Assembly: GCF_002086735.1 (NCBI RefSeq)
Contig: NZ_MVIJ01000039.1
Span: 1-53,954 of the forward strand
DNA: 53,954 bases
Direction of reading: 5' to 3'
Origin: Mycobacterium scrofulaceum
GTDB taxonomy: Bacteria; Actinomycetota; Actinomycetes; Mycobacteriales; Mycobacteriaceae
Part shown: positions 43,819 through 52,749 of the stretch, piece after piece
How the letters are laid out: each line of letters starts with the position of its first letter
Position numbering within the stretch: the stretch's first letter is position 1
The notes under the pieces: generated by a model
Seen by the model: the letters and a program-made list of their open reading frames with translations, nothing else
Told to the model about the DNA's origin: nothing
The model's database searches: none
Translations under genes and position numbers: made by a program

Positions 43819-44694
43819 AGACAGGCCGGCGTCTCGGTCGGCGAGCGTGGCCAGGGCCGACCAGTCCAGGTCGGCGCCACCCGTGGCGACCAGGGTGAGG
43901 AAGCGGTCGCGCAACAGGCTCGCCACCGGCAGGGGCACCTGCAGCTGCTCGGCGGCGGCGAGTGCCAGCCGAACGTCTTTGAGGCCAAGCTGGGCGGCGA
44001 ACCCGGCTGGCTCGAATTCCCGGCGCGCGATCAACCCGCCGTAGGTCTGGTAGACGGGCGCCGCGAACAACGTCGACGTGAGGATGTCGACGTACTGCTG
44101 CCTGTCAACCCCGGCCTTGGCCACCAGCGCCACGGCCTCGCTGACGCTCTCGATGACCGAGGCGATCAGGAAGTTGCCGCTCAGCTTCACCAGGTTGGCG
44201 GTGTGCGGCTGTTCGGACACCACGAAGGTCCGCTGCCCGATCGCGTCGAACACCGGCGCCAATGGCTGCAGGGTTTGCGGCCGGCCCGCCGCGACCACGA
44301 AAAGCTTTGCGGCCGCAGCCGCTTCGGGCCTGCCGAACACCGGCGCCGCGGCGTACCCCTGACCGGCTTCGGCGTGCGCGGTCGCCAGGCGCTCCGAGAG
44401 GGCCACGCTGATGGTGCTCGACGACACGTGGGTGGCGCCCGCCGCCAGCGAAGCCACGAGGCCGTCGTCGCCGAAGGTCACGGCCTCGACGGCGGCGTCG
44501 TCGGCCAGCATGGTGAACACCACCTCGCCGGTGCACGCCTCGGCGACCGTTGCTGCGGCGGCGGCGCCCCGCTGGACCAGGTACGCCGCCCTGCCGGGCG
44601 AGCGGTTGTAGACGGTGAGGTGATGGCCCGCCTTCAACAGGTTCGCGGCCATCGCCTGGCCCATCTTCCCCAAGCCGATGAATCCGATGTCCAT
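43801..44694 (-). CDS. NAD-binding 6-phosphogluconate-dehydrogenase-like / 3-hydroxyisobutyrate-dehydrogenase-like protein
   Basis: 297 residues from ATG 44694. GFIGLGKMGQAMAANLLKAG is the N-terminal nucleotide-binding motif, and KLSGNFLIASVIESVSEAVA carries the catalytic lysine region of beta-hydroxyacid dehydrogenases (the usual GNxxxA pattern). It would oxidise or reduce a small beta-hydroxy acid. SSSTISVALSERL replaces the more usual DxSTISP. It is divergent from the SDR at 44771. Confidence 0.88.
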   Translation of the reverse strand: MDIGFIGLGKMGQAMAANLLKAGHHLTVYNRSPGRAAYLVQRGAAAAATVAEACTGEVVFTMLADDAAVEAVTFGDDGLVASLAAGATHVSSSTISVALSERLATAHAEAGQGYAAAPVFGRPEAAAAAKLFVVAAGRPQTLQPLAPVFDAIGQRTFVVSEQPHTANLVKLSGNFLIASVIESVSEAVALVAKAGVDRQQYVDILTSTLFAAPVYQTYGGLIARREFEPAGFAAQLGLKDVRLALAAAEQLQVPLPVASLLRDRFLTLVATGGADLDWSALATLADRDAGLSSDDSA

Positions 44695-44770
44695 GCGTCC
44701 ACTCTGCCTTGTTCGGGGCCGTCCTTTGCGATGATGGGCGCCTAACGACGCGACGAGCACGGGAGCAGCG

Positions 44771-45562
44771 ATGAAGCGACTCGAAGGCAAGCGGATCCTG
44801 GTGACCGGCGCCGCATCGGGAATCGGCCAGGCGACCGCGCTGCGCCTCCTGGACGAGGGCGCGGCCGTGGTGGCCTCCGACGTCGCGCAGGAGGGCCTGC
44901 AGGCCACGCGGACCCGCGCGGGCCAGGCCGCGACCGCCGGCCGCCTCACCACCATGCCGATGGACGTGGGGAACGAGGATTCGGTGATCGACGGCGTGCG
45001 CCGGGCCGTCGAATCCCTCGGCGGTCTGGATTCGGTGGTGAACGCCGCCGGCATCCTGCGCGCCGCGCACACCCACCAGACCAGCCTGGAACTGTGGAAC
45101 CAAATCGTCGGAGTCAACTTGACCGGGACGTTTCTCGTTGTACGCGAAGCACTTTCAACACTGCTGGCAAATCCGCGCAGTGCGATCGTCAACTTCAGTT
45201 CGACCTCGGCATCGTTCGCCCACCCCTACATGGCGGCTTACGCGGCGAGCAAGGGCGGCATCCAGGCCTTCACCCATTCGCTGGCGCTCGAATACGCGCG
45301 CGAGGGCCTGCGCGCGGTGTGCGTGGCGCCCGGCAGCATCAAGTCCGGCATCACCGATGCGACCGGCGGTTACATCCCGAAAGACGCGGACTGGGCGCTG
45401 TTTTCGAGATTGATGCCGATCCTGCCCACCACCGTGGAGTCAAGCGGCACCGGGATGGCCGACCCGTCCGTGGTGGCCGGGGTGATCGCCATGCTGGTCT
45501 CCGAGGACGGCGCTTTCATCACCGGGACCGAGATCCGCATCGACGGCGGAACGCACGCCTAG
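44771..45562 (+). CDS. Short-chain dehydrogenase/reductase
   Basis: 263 residues. VTGAASGIGQATALRL, VNAAGILRA, FSSTSASFAHPYMAAYAASK with YxxxK, and FITGTEIRIDGGTHA. It is a standard classical SDR, probably NAD-linked. An upstream ribosome-like GGAGC lies at 44761-44765. It has no KstR box. It ends next to a tandem repeat. Confidence 0.88.
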   Translation: MKRLEGKRILVTGAASGIGQATALRLLDEGAAVVASDVAQEGLQATRTRAGQAATAGRLTTMPMDVGNEDSVIDGVRRAVESLGGLDSVVNAAGILRAAHTHQTSLELWNQIVGVNLTGTFLVVREALSTLLANPRSAIVNFSSTSASFAHPYMAAYAASKGGIQAFTHSLALEYAREGLRAVCVAPGSIKSGITDATGGYIPKDADWALFSRLMPILPTTVESSGTGMADPSVVAGVIAMLVSEDGAFITGTEIRIDGGTHA

Positions 45563-45573
45563 CCTGCAACCGT

Positions 45574-45683
45574 GCCGCGGGTCCAATGGCGGCGACCCGC
45601 GGCGCCCGGCTTCGCCGCGCTTGCGATCGCCGCGGGTCCAATGGCGGCGACCCGCGGCGCCCGGCTTCGCCGCGCTTGCGATC
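45574..45683. repeat. 55-base tandem direct repeat, two copies
   Basis: Two identical 55-base units (45574-45628 and 45629-45683) plus five bases of a third. Each contains GCGGGTC facing GACCCGC, a hairpin with a roughly ten-base loop, and a GC-rich remainder. It lies between the convergent SDR and LCP genes and could act as a two-way terminator. Confidence 0.9.
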
Positions 45684-45687
45684 GCCG

Positions 45688-47244
45688 CTAGTTAACGCAC
45701 GGCACGCCGCCGCCGTCGATCGGCTTGCCCTGATCCGGCGTCGGGTAGGTCGTGGTGGTGCCGTTGTAGTAGTACGTCTTGGCCTTGGTGGACGTCGTGG
45801 TCGTCGACGTGTCATCCGCGGTGCCGTCGTCGACCATCGAGACCGAGAAATTGGTGTCCACGGTCACTCGGATGTGTCCGGGCTGCACGCTGGGGTCGGG
45901 CCGACTGGGCGCGTCGAGGCCGAGCAGTTTGGCCACGTTGCCCGCGTCGGTCTGCGCGCCGACGCCGTACGCGACCGTGCTCGCGGTCGGTTCGCCCGAG
46001 TTGCGGTCGCGGGTCTGCCCCGTGGTGTAGCCGTGGTTCTGCAGGGCGCGCGACACCTCGGTCGCGAGACCGCTCGTGTTACCGGCATTGATCACATCGA
46101 CGACGGTCGACGGGTTCGGTTTGGCGGCCGTGGTGGCCGGAGTCGTGGTCGGGGGCGAGGCGCCGATGGCCGCGGCCACCTCGGCTTTGATCGCGGCCGG
46201 ATCGATGATGTTGACGTCCTGGCCGTCGATGTTGTCGTAGCGCACCACCGGCAACGTCCGGAATTCGACGTTCCCGCTGGACGCCAGCGAACCCAGCCGC
46301 TGGATCATCTCCTCGTCCCAACCGGCCGACAGCACGACGTCCTTGCGTGCCACCGCCATCAGGCTCTTGAGCTTGTCCAGGTTGGTGAAGGTGCCGGCGG
46401 CCTGCAGCTCCTGCATGACCGACGAAATGAAGGCCTGTTGCCGATGGGTGCGGTCCAGGTCCCCGTTTTCCAGCCCGTGGCGCTGGCGAACGAAAGCCAG
46501 GGCCTGCGCGGCGTCGAGTGTTTGCCGGCCGGCCGGGAAGTCGGCGCCGGAATACGAGTCGTAGACGGGATGGTTGAGGCAGACCTCCACCCCGCCCAGG
46601 GTTTGCGCCAGGTCGTAGAACCCGGCCAGGTTGACCTCGGCGAAATAGTCGATCGGCACGCCGGTCAGGTTTCGCACCGCGCGCAGGGTCGCCGCCCGGC
46701 CGGCCTCGCGCCCCTTGGTCTCGAGCTCTTTCTGGCTGCTGGCGCCCTGGTTGGCGAGTTTGTTCGCGACGTACTGCTTGGTGAGGCCGTACGCCTCCTT
46801 GATCTTGATGTGGTTGTATCCGGGGACCCCGGTGAAGGGCACCCAGTCGTCACGCGGAATCGAAAACGCGACGACCTTGTTGTCGGCGCTGACGTGCACC
46901 AGGATCAGCGTGTTGGTGTTGTAGCCGCCGTCGTCGGAATCGCCCGCATGCAGGTGCTTGAGGATCGACCAGGGCAGGTCGTTGCCGTCCTGATCTTTAC
47001 GCGAGTCCAGGCCGATCAACAGGATGTTCATGTTGTCGCCGCTGGACCGCGGGTCGTCGGGCTGTAGGGCGTTCGAAACGGTGATCCCGCCCAGTGCCCC
47101 GTGCGCCACGTAGTACCCGGCCCCGGTCAGGCCGACCGCCGCGACGGAGACCAGCGCGCCCAGGGTGCGCGTCAGCCCTCTGCGAAAACGTGAGGGTCGA
47201 CGGACGGCTCGATGGCGGCGATGGGCACCGCCCGAGCGGGCCAT
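45688..47244 (-). CDS. cpsA: LytR-CpsA-Psr family cell-wall ligase (Rv3484/CpsA-like)
   Basis: 518 residues from ATG 47244, or GTG 47247. Arg-rich cytoplasmic start, one membrane anchor (TLGALVSVAAVGLTGAGYYV), then the LCP domain (MNILLIGLDSR, FSIPRDDWVPF, YNHIKIKEAYG, RHGLENGDLDRTHRQQ with the catalytic arginines and aspartates). A Thr/Pro linker leads to a LytR_C domain (VVDVINAGNTSGLATEVSRA). LCP proteins attach arabinogalactan to peptidoglycan. The tail is rich in threonine (TSTTTTSTKAK). Confidence 0.93.
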   Translation of the reverse strand: MARSGGAHRRHRAVRRPSRFRRGLTRTLGALVSVAAVGLTGAGYYVAHGALGGITVSNALQPDDPRSSGDNMNILLIGLDSRKDQDGNDLPWSILKHLHAGDSDDGGYNTNTLILVHVSADNKVVAFSIPRDDWVPFTGVPGYNHIKIKEAYGLTKQYVANKLANQGASSQKELETKGREAGRAATLRAVRNLTGVPIDYFAEVNLAGFYDLAQTLGGVEVCLNHPVYDSYSGADFPAGRQTLDAAQALAFVRQRHGLENGDLDRTHRQQAFISSVMQELQAAGTFTNLDKLKSLMAVARKDVVLSAGWDEEMIQRLGSLASSGNVEFRTLPVVRYDNIDGQDVNIIDPAAIKAEVAAAIGASPPTTTPATTAAKPNPSTVVDVINAGNTSGLATEVSRALQNHGYTTGQTRDRNSGEPTASTVAYGVGAQTDAGNVAKLLGLDAPSRPDPSVQPGHIRVTVDTNFSVSMVDDGTADDTSTTTTSTKAKTYYYNGTTTTYPTPDQGKPIDGGGVPCVN

Positions 47245-47247
47245 CAC

Positions 47248-47522
47248 AAACCTCTGCCCACACCCAGCGCATCACCAGGCACCGCAACGGCGGTTTGCGG
47301 CGATGTCGCTTCGAGCATGGTGACAAGTATGCGTTAGCTTGCTGTGAAGCCCCCAATCGAGAAGGCCCTCCAGGCCGGCCCCGCCCGGCGCGCCGGGCCC
47401 CCGCGCGCGGCGGCGATATGCGCGTGACCAGCGTTTTCTGCGTTCGGTGTCGCGCCGTGGTCTCGACAACGTCACACCGGCGGGGAGATCGCCCCGAAGT
47501 CGTTACCGAGCCGACACCGCTA
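47248..47522. other. Intergenic region between LCP gene and small membrane protein gene
   Basis: 275 bases. I see no gene with supporting motifs. Both flanking genes are on the minus strand, so this should hold the LCP gene promoter. GC-rich strings (47395-47415) could form a hairpin after the upstream 89-residue gene. Confidence 0.5.
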
Positions 47523-47792
47523 CTAGCGGGCGTTGACGAGGTCTTCGCCCGAATCGTAGAAAACGGTGATGTTCGAGCCGGTGATGACCTCGGCCACGTA
47601 CACACCGAGCGGTTCGACCTCGTAGTAGTAGTGAACGTTGCCCCGCGGGTCCACCGCCGTCGCGCACGACAGGCCCGGCGCCCCGCATCGTTGCTTGATG
47701 GGGACGGCGAGAACGGCGAGGAGCACCACCACAGCGATCCCGACGGTCATCGGAACTCTGCCGCGTGCCCGCCTCGTCGGCGTCGGATGCAT
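47523..47792 (-). CDS. Small membrane-anchored or exported protein
   Basis: 89 residues from ATG 47792. A basic N-terminus (RRARGR) leads to a hydrophobic segment MTVGIAVVVLLAVLAVPI, then an exposed part with two cysteines (RCGAPGLSCATA) and HYYYEVEPLGVYVAEVITGS. The two cysteines may pair. A long antisense frame covers the neighbouring TDT gene but only this tail looks protein-like. Function unknown. Confidence 0.68.
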   Translation of the reverse strand: MHPTPTRRARGRVPMTVGIAVVVLLAVLAVPIKQRCGAPGLSCATAVDPRGNVHYYYEVEPLGVYVAEVITGSNITVFYDSGEDLVNAR

Positions 47793-47855
47793 CACCGTTG
47801 GAGTGTATGCGGCTGGCCCGCCCGGTTCGGCCGCACGCAGTAGGGTTTTGCAGCT

Positions 47856-49004
47856 ATGGCCGTCGCAAACCCGGACCGGACACCGTCGCCGCAAACCCGG
47901 GTCGAGGTACTGGGCAACATCGGGCCCAACTGGTTCGCGTCCGTCATGGGCACCGGGATCGTCGCCATCGCCGGTGCCACCCTGCCCGTGCATGTGGTGG
48001 GCTTGCGCGCATTCGCCCAAGTGGTCTGGGTGATCGCCGCCGTCCTGCTGGTGGCGCTGATCCTGCTCGTCGGCGGGCACTGGTTGCGCCACCCCACCGT
48101 GGCGCGCACCCATGCGCGCAATCCGCAGATGGCGCACTTCTACGGCGCCGCGCCGATGGCGCTGATGACGGTCGGTGGGGGAGCGGTGCTGGTCGGACGG
48201 GACCTGATCGGTGGGCGCATCGCCGTCGATCTGGATTGGGTGTTGTGGACCGCCGGAACGCTGGGCGGCCTGTTCACCGCGGTGAGCATTCCGTTCCTGA
48301 TGTTCACCCAGCACAACGTCGAGCCCGACGCGGCCTTTGGTGGTTGGCTGATGCCGGTGGTTCCGCCGATGGTGACCGCGGCCACGGGCGCCCTGCTGCT
48401 GCCGCACATGTCGGCGGGCACCGCGCGCGCGACCATGCTGTACGGCTGCTACGCGATGTTCGGGCTCTCGTTGCTGGCCTCGCTGAACATCATCGCGATG
48501 ATCTGGGCGCGCCTGACCCTGTACGGCACGTCGGGCTCCGCGCGCGTGCCCACGCTGTGGATCGTGTTGGGACCGCTGGGCCAATCCATCACCGCCGCGG
48601 GGCTTTTGGGTGCCAGCGCCGGACTGGCCGTCGACCCTGAACTGGCCGAGGACTTGAATGCTTTCGCCGTCCTCTATGGGGTTCCGGTGTGGGGTTTCGC
48701 GGTGTTGTGGATCGCGTTGGCCACCGCGCTGACCGTGCGCACGCTGCGGCGCGGCATGCCGTTCGCGCTCACCTGGTGGAGCTTGACCTTCCCGGTCGGG
48801 ACCTTCGTCACGGGGACCTCGCAGCTGGCGGGCCACACTCACCTGCCCGCGTTCCGGGTGGCGGCGGCGATCGCTTACGCAGGGCTGTTGTTCACCTGGT
48901 TGCTGGTGGCTGCCCGTACCGCGCGGGGGAGCCTGCGCGGCAACCTGCTCCGGCTGCCGCCGAGCGCGGCGCCCGTCAAGGCCAGCAAGGAACCGGTGAC
49001 CTGA
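47856..49004 (+). CDS. TDT/SLAC1-type transporter
   Basis: 382 residues with about ten hydrophobic helices. The beginning, GNIGPNWFASVMGTGIVAIA, and internal PFLMFTQHN, MWARLTLYG-like and TWWSLTFPVGTFVTGTSQLA segments match the tellurite-resistance/dicarboxylate transporter family, whose members carry malate, sulfite or anions. Substrate cannot be told. The gene stands alone, divergent from the small membrane protein. Confidence 0.87.
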   Translation: MAVANPDRTPSPQTRVEVLGNIGPNWFASVMGTGIVAIAGATLPVHVVGLRAFAQVVWVIAAVLLVALILLVGGHWLRHPTVARTHARNPQMAHFYGAAPMALMTVGGGAVLVGRDLIGGRIAVDLDWVLWTAGTLGGLFTAVSIPFLMFTQHNVEPDAAFGGWLMPVVPPMVTAATGALLLPHMSAGTARATMLYGCYAMFGLSLLASLNIIAMIWARLTLYGTSGSARVPTLWIVLGPLGQSITAAGLLGASAGLAVDPELAEDLNAFAVLYGVPVWGFAVLWIALATALTVRTLRRGMPFALTWWSLTFPVGTFVTGTSQLAGHTHLPAFRVAAAIAYAGLLFTWLLVAARTARGSLRGNLLRLPPSAAPVKASKEPVT

Positions 49005-49027
49005 GCGGCGGAGGCCGGTGCCGCTGA

Positions 49028-49054
49028 GGTTTCGACTCCCGGGGCCCGTGGGTA
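49028..49054 (+). promoter_or_regulatory. SigF-type promoter
   Basis: GGTTT (49028-49032), a 17-base spacer and GGGTA (49050-49054) match the mycobacterial SigF consensus GGTTT-N15-17-GGGTA exactly. It lies about 130 bases before the 58-residue gene at 49194, leaving a long leader. SigF controls stress and stationary-phase genes. Confidence 0.65.
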
Positions 49055-49193
49055 GGCCATCCTGAGCCCGATCGGGGGGCGCAACGACGAGTGCCGCGGC
49101 GGACCGAGCGATTGCCGACCAAGCCGGGCGTCTGCCGCCGTCGAGCGCCGAACAGGGACAGCAAAAGCTCTACCAGGACCGGAGGTTTTAAGG

Positions 49194-49370
49194 ATGCGTG
49201 CTGAGGAAGGCGACGAATCGGTCAAGGATTACGCCGCGGAGGGCGAGCAGACCCTCGGCAAGATCAAGGCGTCCCAACGAGCGGGGAATCGGCTCGGCGA
49301 CGTCGCCAAGCGGTTCGCTCGGCTGTGGCGAGGCGATCACGCGCCGCGGAGCGAACGCGACCCGGGTTAG
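49194..49370 (+). CDS. Small hydrophilic protein of 58 residues
   Basis: ATG 49194 with GGAGG (49181-49185) ahead. It reads MRAEEGDESVKDYAAEGEQT, then LGKIKASQRAGNRLGDVAKR, then FARLWRGDHAPRSERDPG. It is charged, acid first and basic later, probably helical, and has no cysteine or membrane part. Its stop touches the amidase stop codon. I do not recognise a family. A stress-linked role is suggested only by the SigF-like promoter upstream. Confidence 0.6.
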   Translation: MRAEEGDESVKDYAAEGEQTLGKIKASQRAGNRLGDVAKRFARLWRGDHAPRSERDPG

Positions 49371-50855
49371 TCACGCGGGCGCCGGATATCGGTGCGCCCA
49401 CGGGCTGGCTTCCTCGAGTTGGGCCGCCAGCCGCAGGAGGTCGCCGTCGGCGCCCAGCCGCCCCACCAACTGCACGCCGAGCGGAAGCCCGCTATCGGTC
49501 CAATGCAGGGGCACGCTGATCGCGGGGCGCCCGGTGATGTTGGCGAGTTGCGTGTAGGGCACCCATCCCAGGCTTTCCTGGACCAATTGGTCGAGAATCC
49601 CGCTGAGCGCCATGACTTTTCCCGCGCGCAGCCTGCTGGCGACGCGGGCCACGTGTTGCAGGGGCCGCGGTGTCGCGGTGGCGCCGACCCGCAGGGGCGG
49701 CGTGGCCAGCGTGGGGGTCAGCAGGCAATCGAAGGTCTGGTGGAACGAGGCCAGCGAGCGAATGTGATTGTTCCTGTTTTCCAACGCGAAGATGGGCGCC
49801 AGGACGCCGGCGGACCGGGCGAGTTCACTGACCGCCAGCGTGTCGGCCTCGAAATCACGGTCGCGTGCGCCGGTGCGGTGTCGGGCGTCGGCGACGTGGT
49901 GATAGAGCTGCGCGAACCAGATGGTCAGAAAGTCACGGGCCAACGCGTCGTCGTCGTACGGCGGCGGAACCTCCTCCACCCGATGTCCCAGATCGCCCAG
50001 CAGCGCCACCGCCCGTTCCACCGCGGCGATGGCCTCCCGGCCGGGATGCGGGTTGATCGCCGAGGACCACGAGTATCCGATCCGCAGCCCCTCCGGACGA
50101 CGGTTGATGTGCTCGGCGAAAGTGCCTGACGGAAGGGCGACTTCGTAGGCGGCGTGCGGATCGCGGCCGATGACCGCGTCGCACAGGGCGGCGCTGTCGC
50201 GCACGGTGCGCGAAACGACGCCCTGGGTCACCATGCCGAACATCGGCTCGCCCGTCTGCGGGCCATAGGGTGACAGACCCCGGCTGAACTTGAGGCCGAC
50301 GAGCCCGTTGCAGGCGGCGGGGATGCGGATCGATCCGCCGCCGTCGTTGGCGCCGGCCGCCGGAACGATTCCGGCCGCGACGGCGGCACCGGATCCTCCC
50401 GATGAGCCGCCCGGAGTGTGGTCGGTGTTCCACGGGTTGCGCGCCGGTCCCCAATAGTCCGATTCCGTGACGCCCTTGGCCCCGAACTCCGGGGTGTTGG
50501 TCATGCCGAAGATCACCAGCCCCGCGTCCAGGAACCGCTGGGTGACCAGGGCGTGCCGGTCGGCCACGTCGTTGGCCAGCGACCGGGAACCGCTCGCGGT
50601 CGGAAAGCCGCGATACTCCTGGGCAAGGTCCTTGATCAGGAAGGGCACGCCGGCGAACGGGCCGCTCAGGTTCGGGTCGGCGGCCCGCCGGTCGGCCACC
50701 TCGCCGAGGGGTCGGACGATCGCGTTCAGCCGCGGGTTCACCGCGTCCGCGCGTCGCCGCGCCAACGCGAGCAGTTCGGGCGGCGTGACCTGCTTGCGCT
50801 CGACCAGTCCGGCCAGCGCGGTCGCATCCAAGGACATGTACTCGTCAAGCCGCAT
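49371..50855 (-). CDS. Amidase (amidase-signature family)
   Basis: 494 residues. The Ser-cisSer-Lys triad is Lys75 (FLIKDLAQE), cis-Ser151 (GGSSGGSGAA) and nucleophile Ser175 (DGGGSIRIPAACN). It hydrolyses amides; the substrate is unknown. Mycobacteria carry several such genes (AmiA-D types). Start ATG with GAGGAGA on the minus strand just upstream. It is divergent from the hydrolase gene at 50912. Confidence 0.92.
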   Translation of the reverse strand: MRLDEYMSLDATALAGLVERKQVTPPELLALARRRADAVNPRLNAIVRPLGEVADRRAADPNLSGPFAGVPFLIKDLAQEYRGFPTASGSRSLANDVADRHALVTQRFLDAGLVIFGMTNTPEFGAKGVTESDYWGPARNPWNTDHTPGGSSGGSGAAVAAGIVPAAGANDGGGSIRIPAACNGLVGLKFSRGLSPYGPQTGEPMFGMVTQGVVSRTVRDSAALCDAVIGRDPHAAYEVALPSGTFAEHINRRPEGLRIGYSWSSAINPHPGREAIAAVERAVALLGDLGHRVEEVPPPYDDDALARDFLTIWFAQLYHHVADARHRTGARDRDFEADTLAVSELARSAGVLAPIFALENRNNHIRSLASFHQTFDCLLTPTLATPPLRVGATATPRPLQHVARVASRLRAGKVMALSGILDQLVQESLGWVPYTQLANITGRPAISVPLHWTDSGLPLGVQLVGRLGADGDLLRLAAQLEEASPWAHRYPAPA

Positions 50856-50911
50856 CGTTTTCTCCTCGGGACGCCCCGCTGCATCGTATTGAAGCGGCTT
50901 AGTATCACCTG

Positions 50912-51784
50912 ATGCCCATGGCAGTTGAATCGTTTTCGATCCAGGGGCCCGGCGGCGTGCGTATCGTCGCAGACCGCCTGGGCGATCCGCAGGCGCGGGC
51001 CGTGGTGTTCCTGCATGGCGGTGGGCAGACCCGCCGATCGTGGGGCAAGGCCGCTGCGGCCGTGGCGCAGCGCGGCTGGCAAGCGGTCACCGTCGACCTG
51101 CGTGGCCACGGCGAATCCGACTGGTCCGACGAGGGCGATTACCGCGTCGTCAGCTTCGCCGGTGACGTCCAGGAAGTGCTGGCCGCGCTGCCGCCGCAAC
51201 CGGTGCTGGTTGGCGCGTCCTTGGGCGGCTTCACCTCGATGTTGCTCGCGGGTGAGCTCTCGCCGGGTATCGCCAGCGCGGTCGTGTTGGTGGACATCGT
51301 GCCGAACATGGACCAGTCCGGGGCCAACCGGATACACGCCTTCATGTCCGAGCGGGTGGAATCGGGGTTCGCCTCCCTCGACGAGGTCGCTGACGCGATC
51401 GCGGAGTACAACCCGCACCGGCCGCGCCCGACGGACCTCGACGGCCTGACGACGAACCTGCGCCGCCGGGGTGATCGCTGGTATTGGCACTGGGATCCCC
51501 AGTTCATCAGCGGGACCGCCGCGTTTCCCCCGTTCGAGGTCACCGACCCCGACCGCATGCACGCGGCCGTGGACGCGATCCTGCGCGCCGGCGTGCCGAT
51601 GCTGCTGATCCGGGGTCAGATGAGCGATTTGGTCAGCCAGGATCGCGCCGACGAATTCCTGTCACGCTTCCCGCAGGTCGAATTCACCGACGTGCGCGGT
51701 GCCGGGCATATGGTCGCCGGCGACCGCAACGACGTCTTCGCCGACGCCATCCTCGGCTTCCTTGCCCGCCATGCCGATGGCTGA
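50912..51784 (+). CDS. Alpha/beta-hydrolase
   Basis: 290 residues. VVFLHGGGQTRRSW carries the oxyanion HGG, the nucleophile is Ser103 in VGASLGGFTS, and the catalytic His is in GAGHMVAGDR. The order suits the epoxide hydrolase/peroxidase-like branch. Substrate unknown. It is not the LipF locus gene of M. tuberculosis, whose position would be near here. Confidence 0.88.
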   Translation: MPMAVESFSIQGPGGVRIVADRLGDPQARAVVFLHGGGQTRRSWGKAAAAVAQRGWQAVTVDLRGHGESDWSDEGDYRVVSFAGDVQEVLAALPPQPVLVGASLGGFTSMLLAGELSPGIASAVVLVDIVPNMDQSGANRIHAFMSERVESGFASLDEVADAIAEYNPHRPRPTDLDGLTTNLRRRGDRWYWHWDPQFISGTAAFPPFEVTDPDRMHAAVDAILRAGVPMLLIRGQMSDLVSQDRADEFLSRFPQVEFTDVRGAGHMVAGDRNDVFADAILGFLARHADG

Positions 51785-51961
51785 CGCTCGGCATCTCGGA
51801 TGAGCCGAACCGCATTGCGCGGCAAGTCATTCACTAAAAGTTCTGTCGCTCACGTCAATTCGGTCACGTGAGCCGGCGGCCGGGAACTTCGCGCCCAGGG
51901 GGCCGAAACGTGCGTGCGCTGTTAACATGCTGCCCGACACATGAAGAGAGGCGGCGTGGCC

Positions 51962-52603
51962 ATGCGGTGGTTGCGAGGGTGGGGTCTGGTCGGTGCCGTG
52001 GTCGTCGCTTCGACGACGCTCGCGAGTCCGGCGCGAGCGGAGGCGGGCGTGACGCCGGGCATCAAGGTCGGAGACGACAACAACTCGTGCACAGCGGGAT
52101 TCGCGGCCCAGGGCAGTGACGGCAGCTATTACCTGATGACCAGCGGCCACTGTGACGGGCACGACGGCTCATCGTGGACATACGGCAATGACGTCCCGCT
52201 CGGAAAGATCACCGCCAGCGAGAAGGAGGGTGATGCAAGGGACGCCGCGATCATCCTCTTGGACCCGAGCGTCGGAGTCCCCCTCGGGCATGTCGGCGGA
52301 CGCTACGAGGTCCGGGATGTGTTGAACGCGGACCAGATTCGTGAGGGCATGCCCTTCTGCAAGGTAGGTGCGGTGACCGGTGAAACGTGTGGTTTCGTGA
52401 GACACGTGGACGGCGGCGTCGTGGAAGCCAGCGTGTTCAGCCTCAACGGTGACAGCGGCAGTCCTGGTTTCGTCAAGAACCCCGACGGCACCGTAAGTGC
52501 GGTAGGTCTGTTGACGTCCTCGCCCGACGGTGACGATTACACGACCGACTTCACGCTCGTCGACCCGGTGCTGGGCAAGTGGGGCCTTCGCGTTCTGCCT
52601 TGA
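51962..52603 (+). CDS. Secreted trypsin-like serine protease
   Basis: 213 residues from ATG 51962, with GAGAGGCGG eight bases ahead; ATG 51941 is a weaker choice. Signal peptide to about residue 26 (ASPARAEA). Catalytic His63 (TSGHC), Asp94 (DARDAAI) and Ser165 (GDSGSPGF), with cysteines at 43, 64, 133 and 143. It matches the S1 family of short actinobacterial proteases. Secreted, target unknown. Confidence 0.87.
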   Translation: MRWLRGWGLVGAVVVASTTLASPARAEAGVTPGIKVGDDNNSCTAGFAAQGSDGSYYLMTSGHCDGHDGSSWTYGNDVPLGKITASEKEGDARDAAIILLDPSVGVPLGHVGGRYEVRDVLNADQIREGMPFCKVGAVTGETCGFVRHVDGGVVEASVFSLNGDSGSPGFVKNPDGTVSAVGLLTSSPDGDDYTTDFTLVDPVLGKWGLRVLP

Positions 52604-52749
52604 CGGGCAAGCACGCTCGGCCACGTTCACAGCGTTTGCAGCTCCCGGGTACCGGGTATCACGACCCGCGGTATTGGTGGGGGGCTCGCCCCGTTGACGA
52701 GGCCAATGAGTTGTGCAGTGCCACACCGGCGACACGAAGGAGAGCAGTA

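Noticed and set aside
47793..48842. Long minus-strand open frame over the TDT transporter
   Set aside because: Composition is Gln/Arg/His-rich filler typical of antisense frames; only its last 89 codons (47523-47792) look real.
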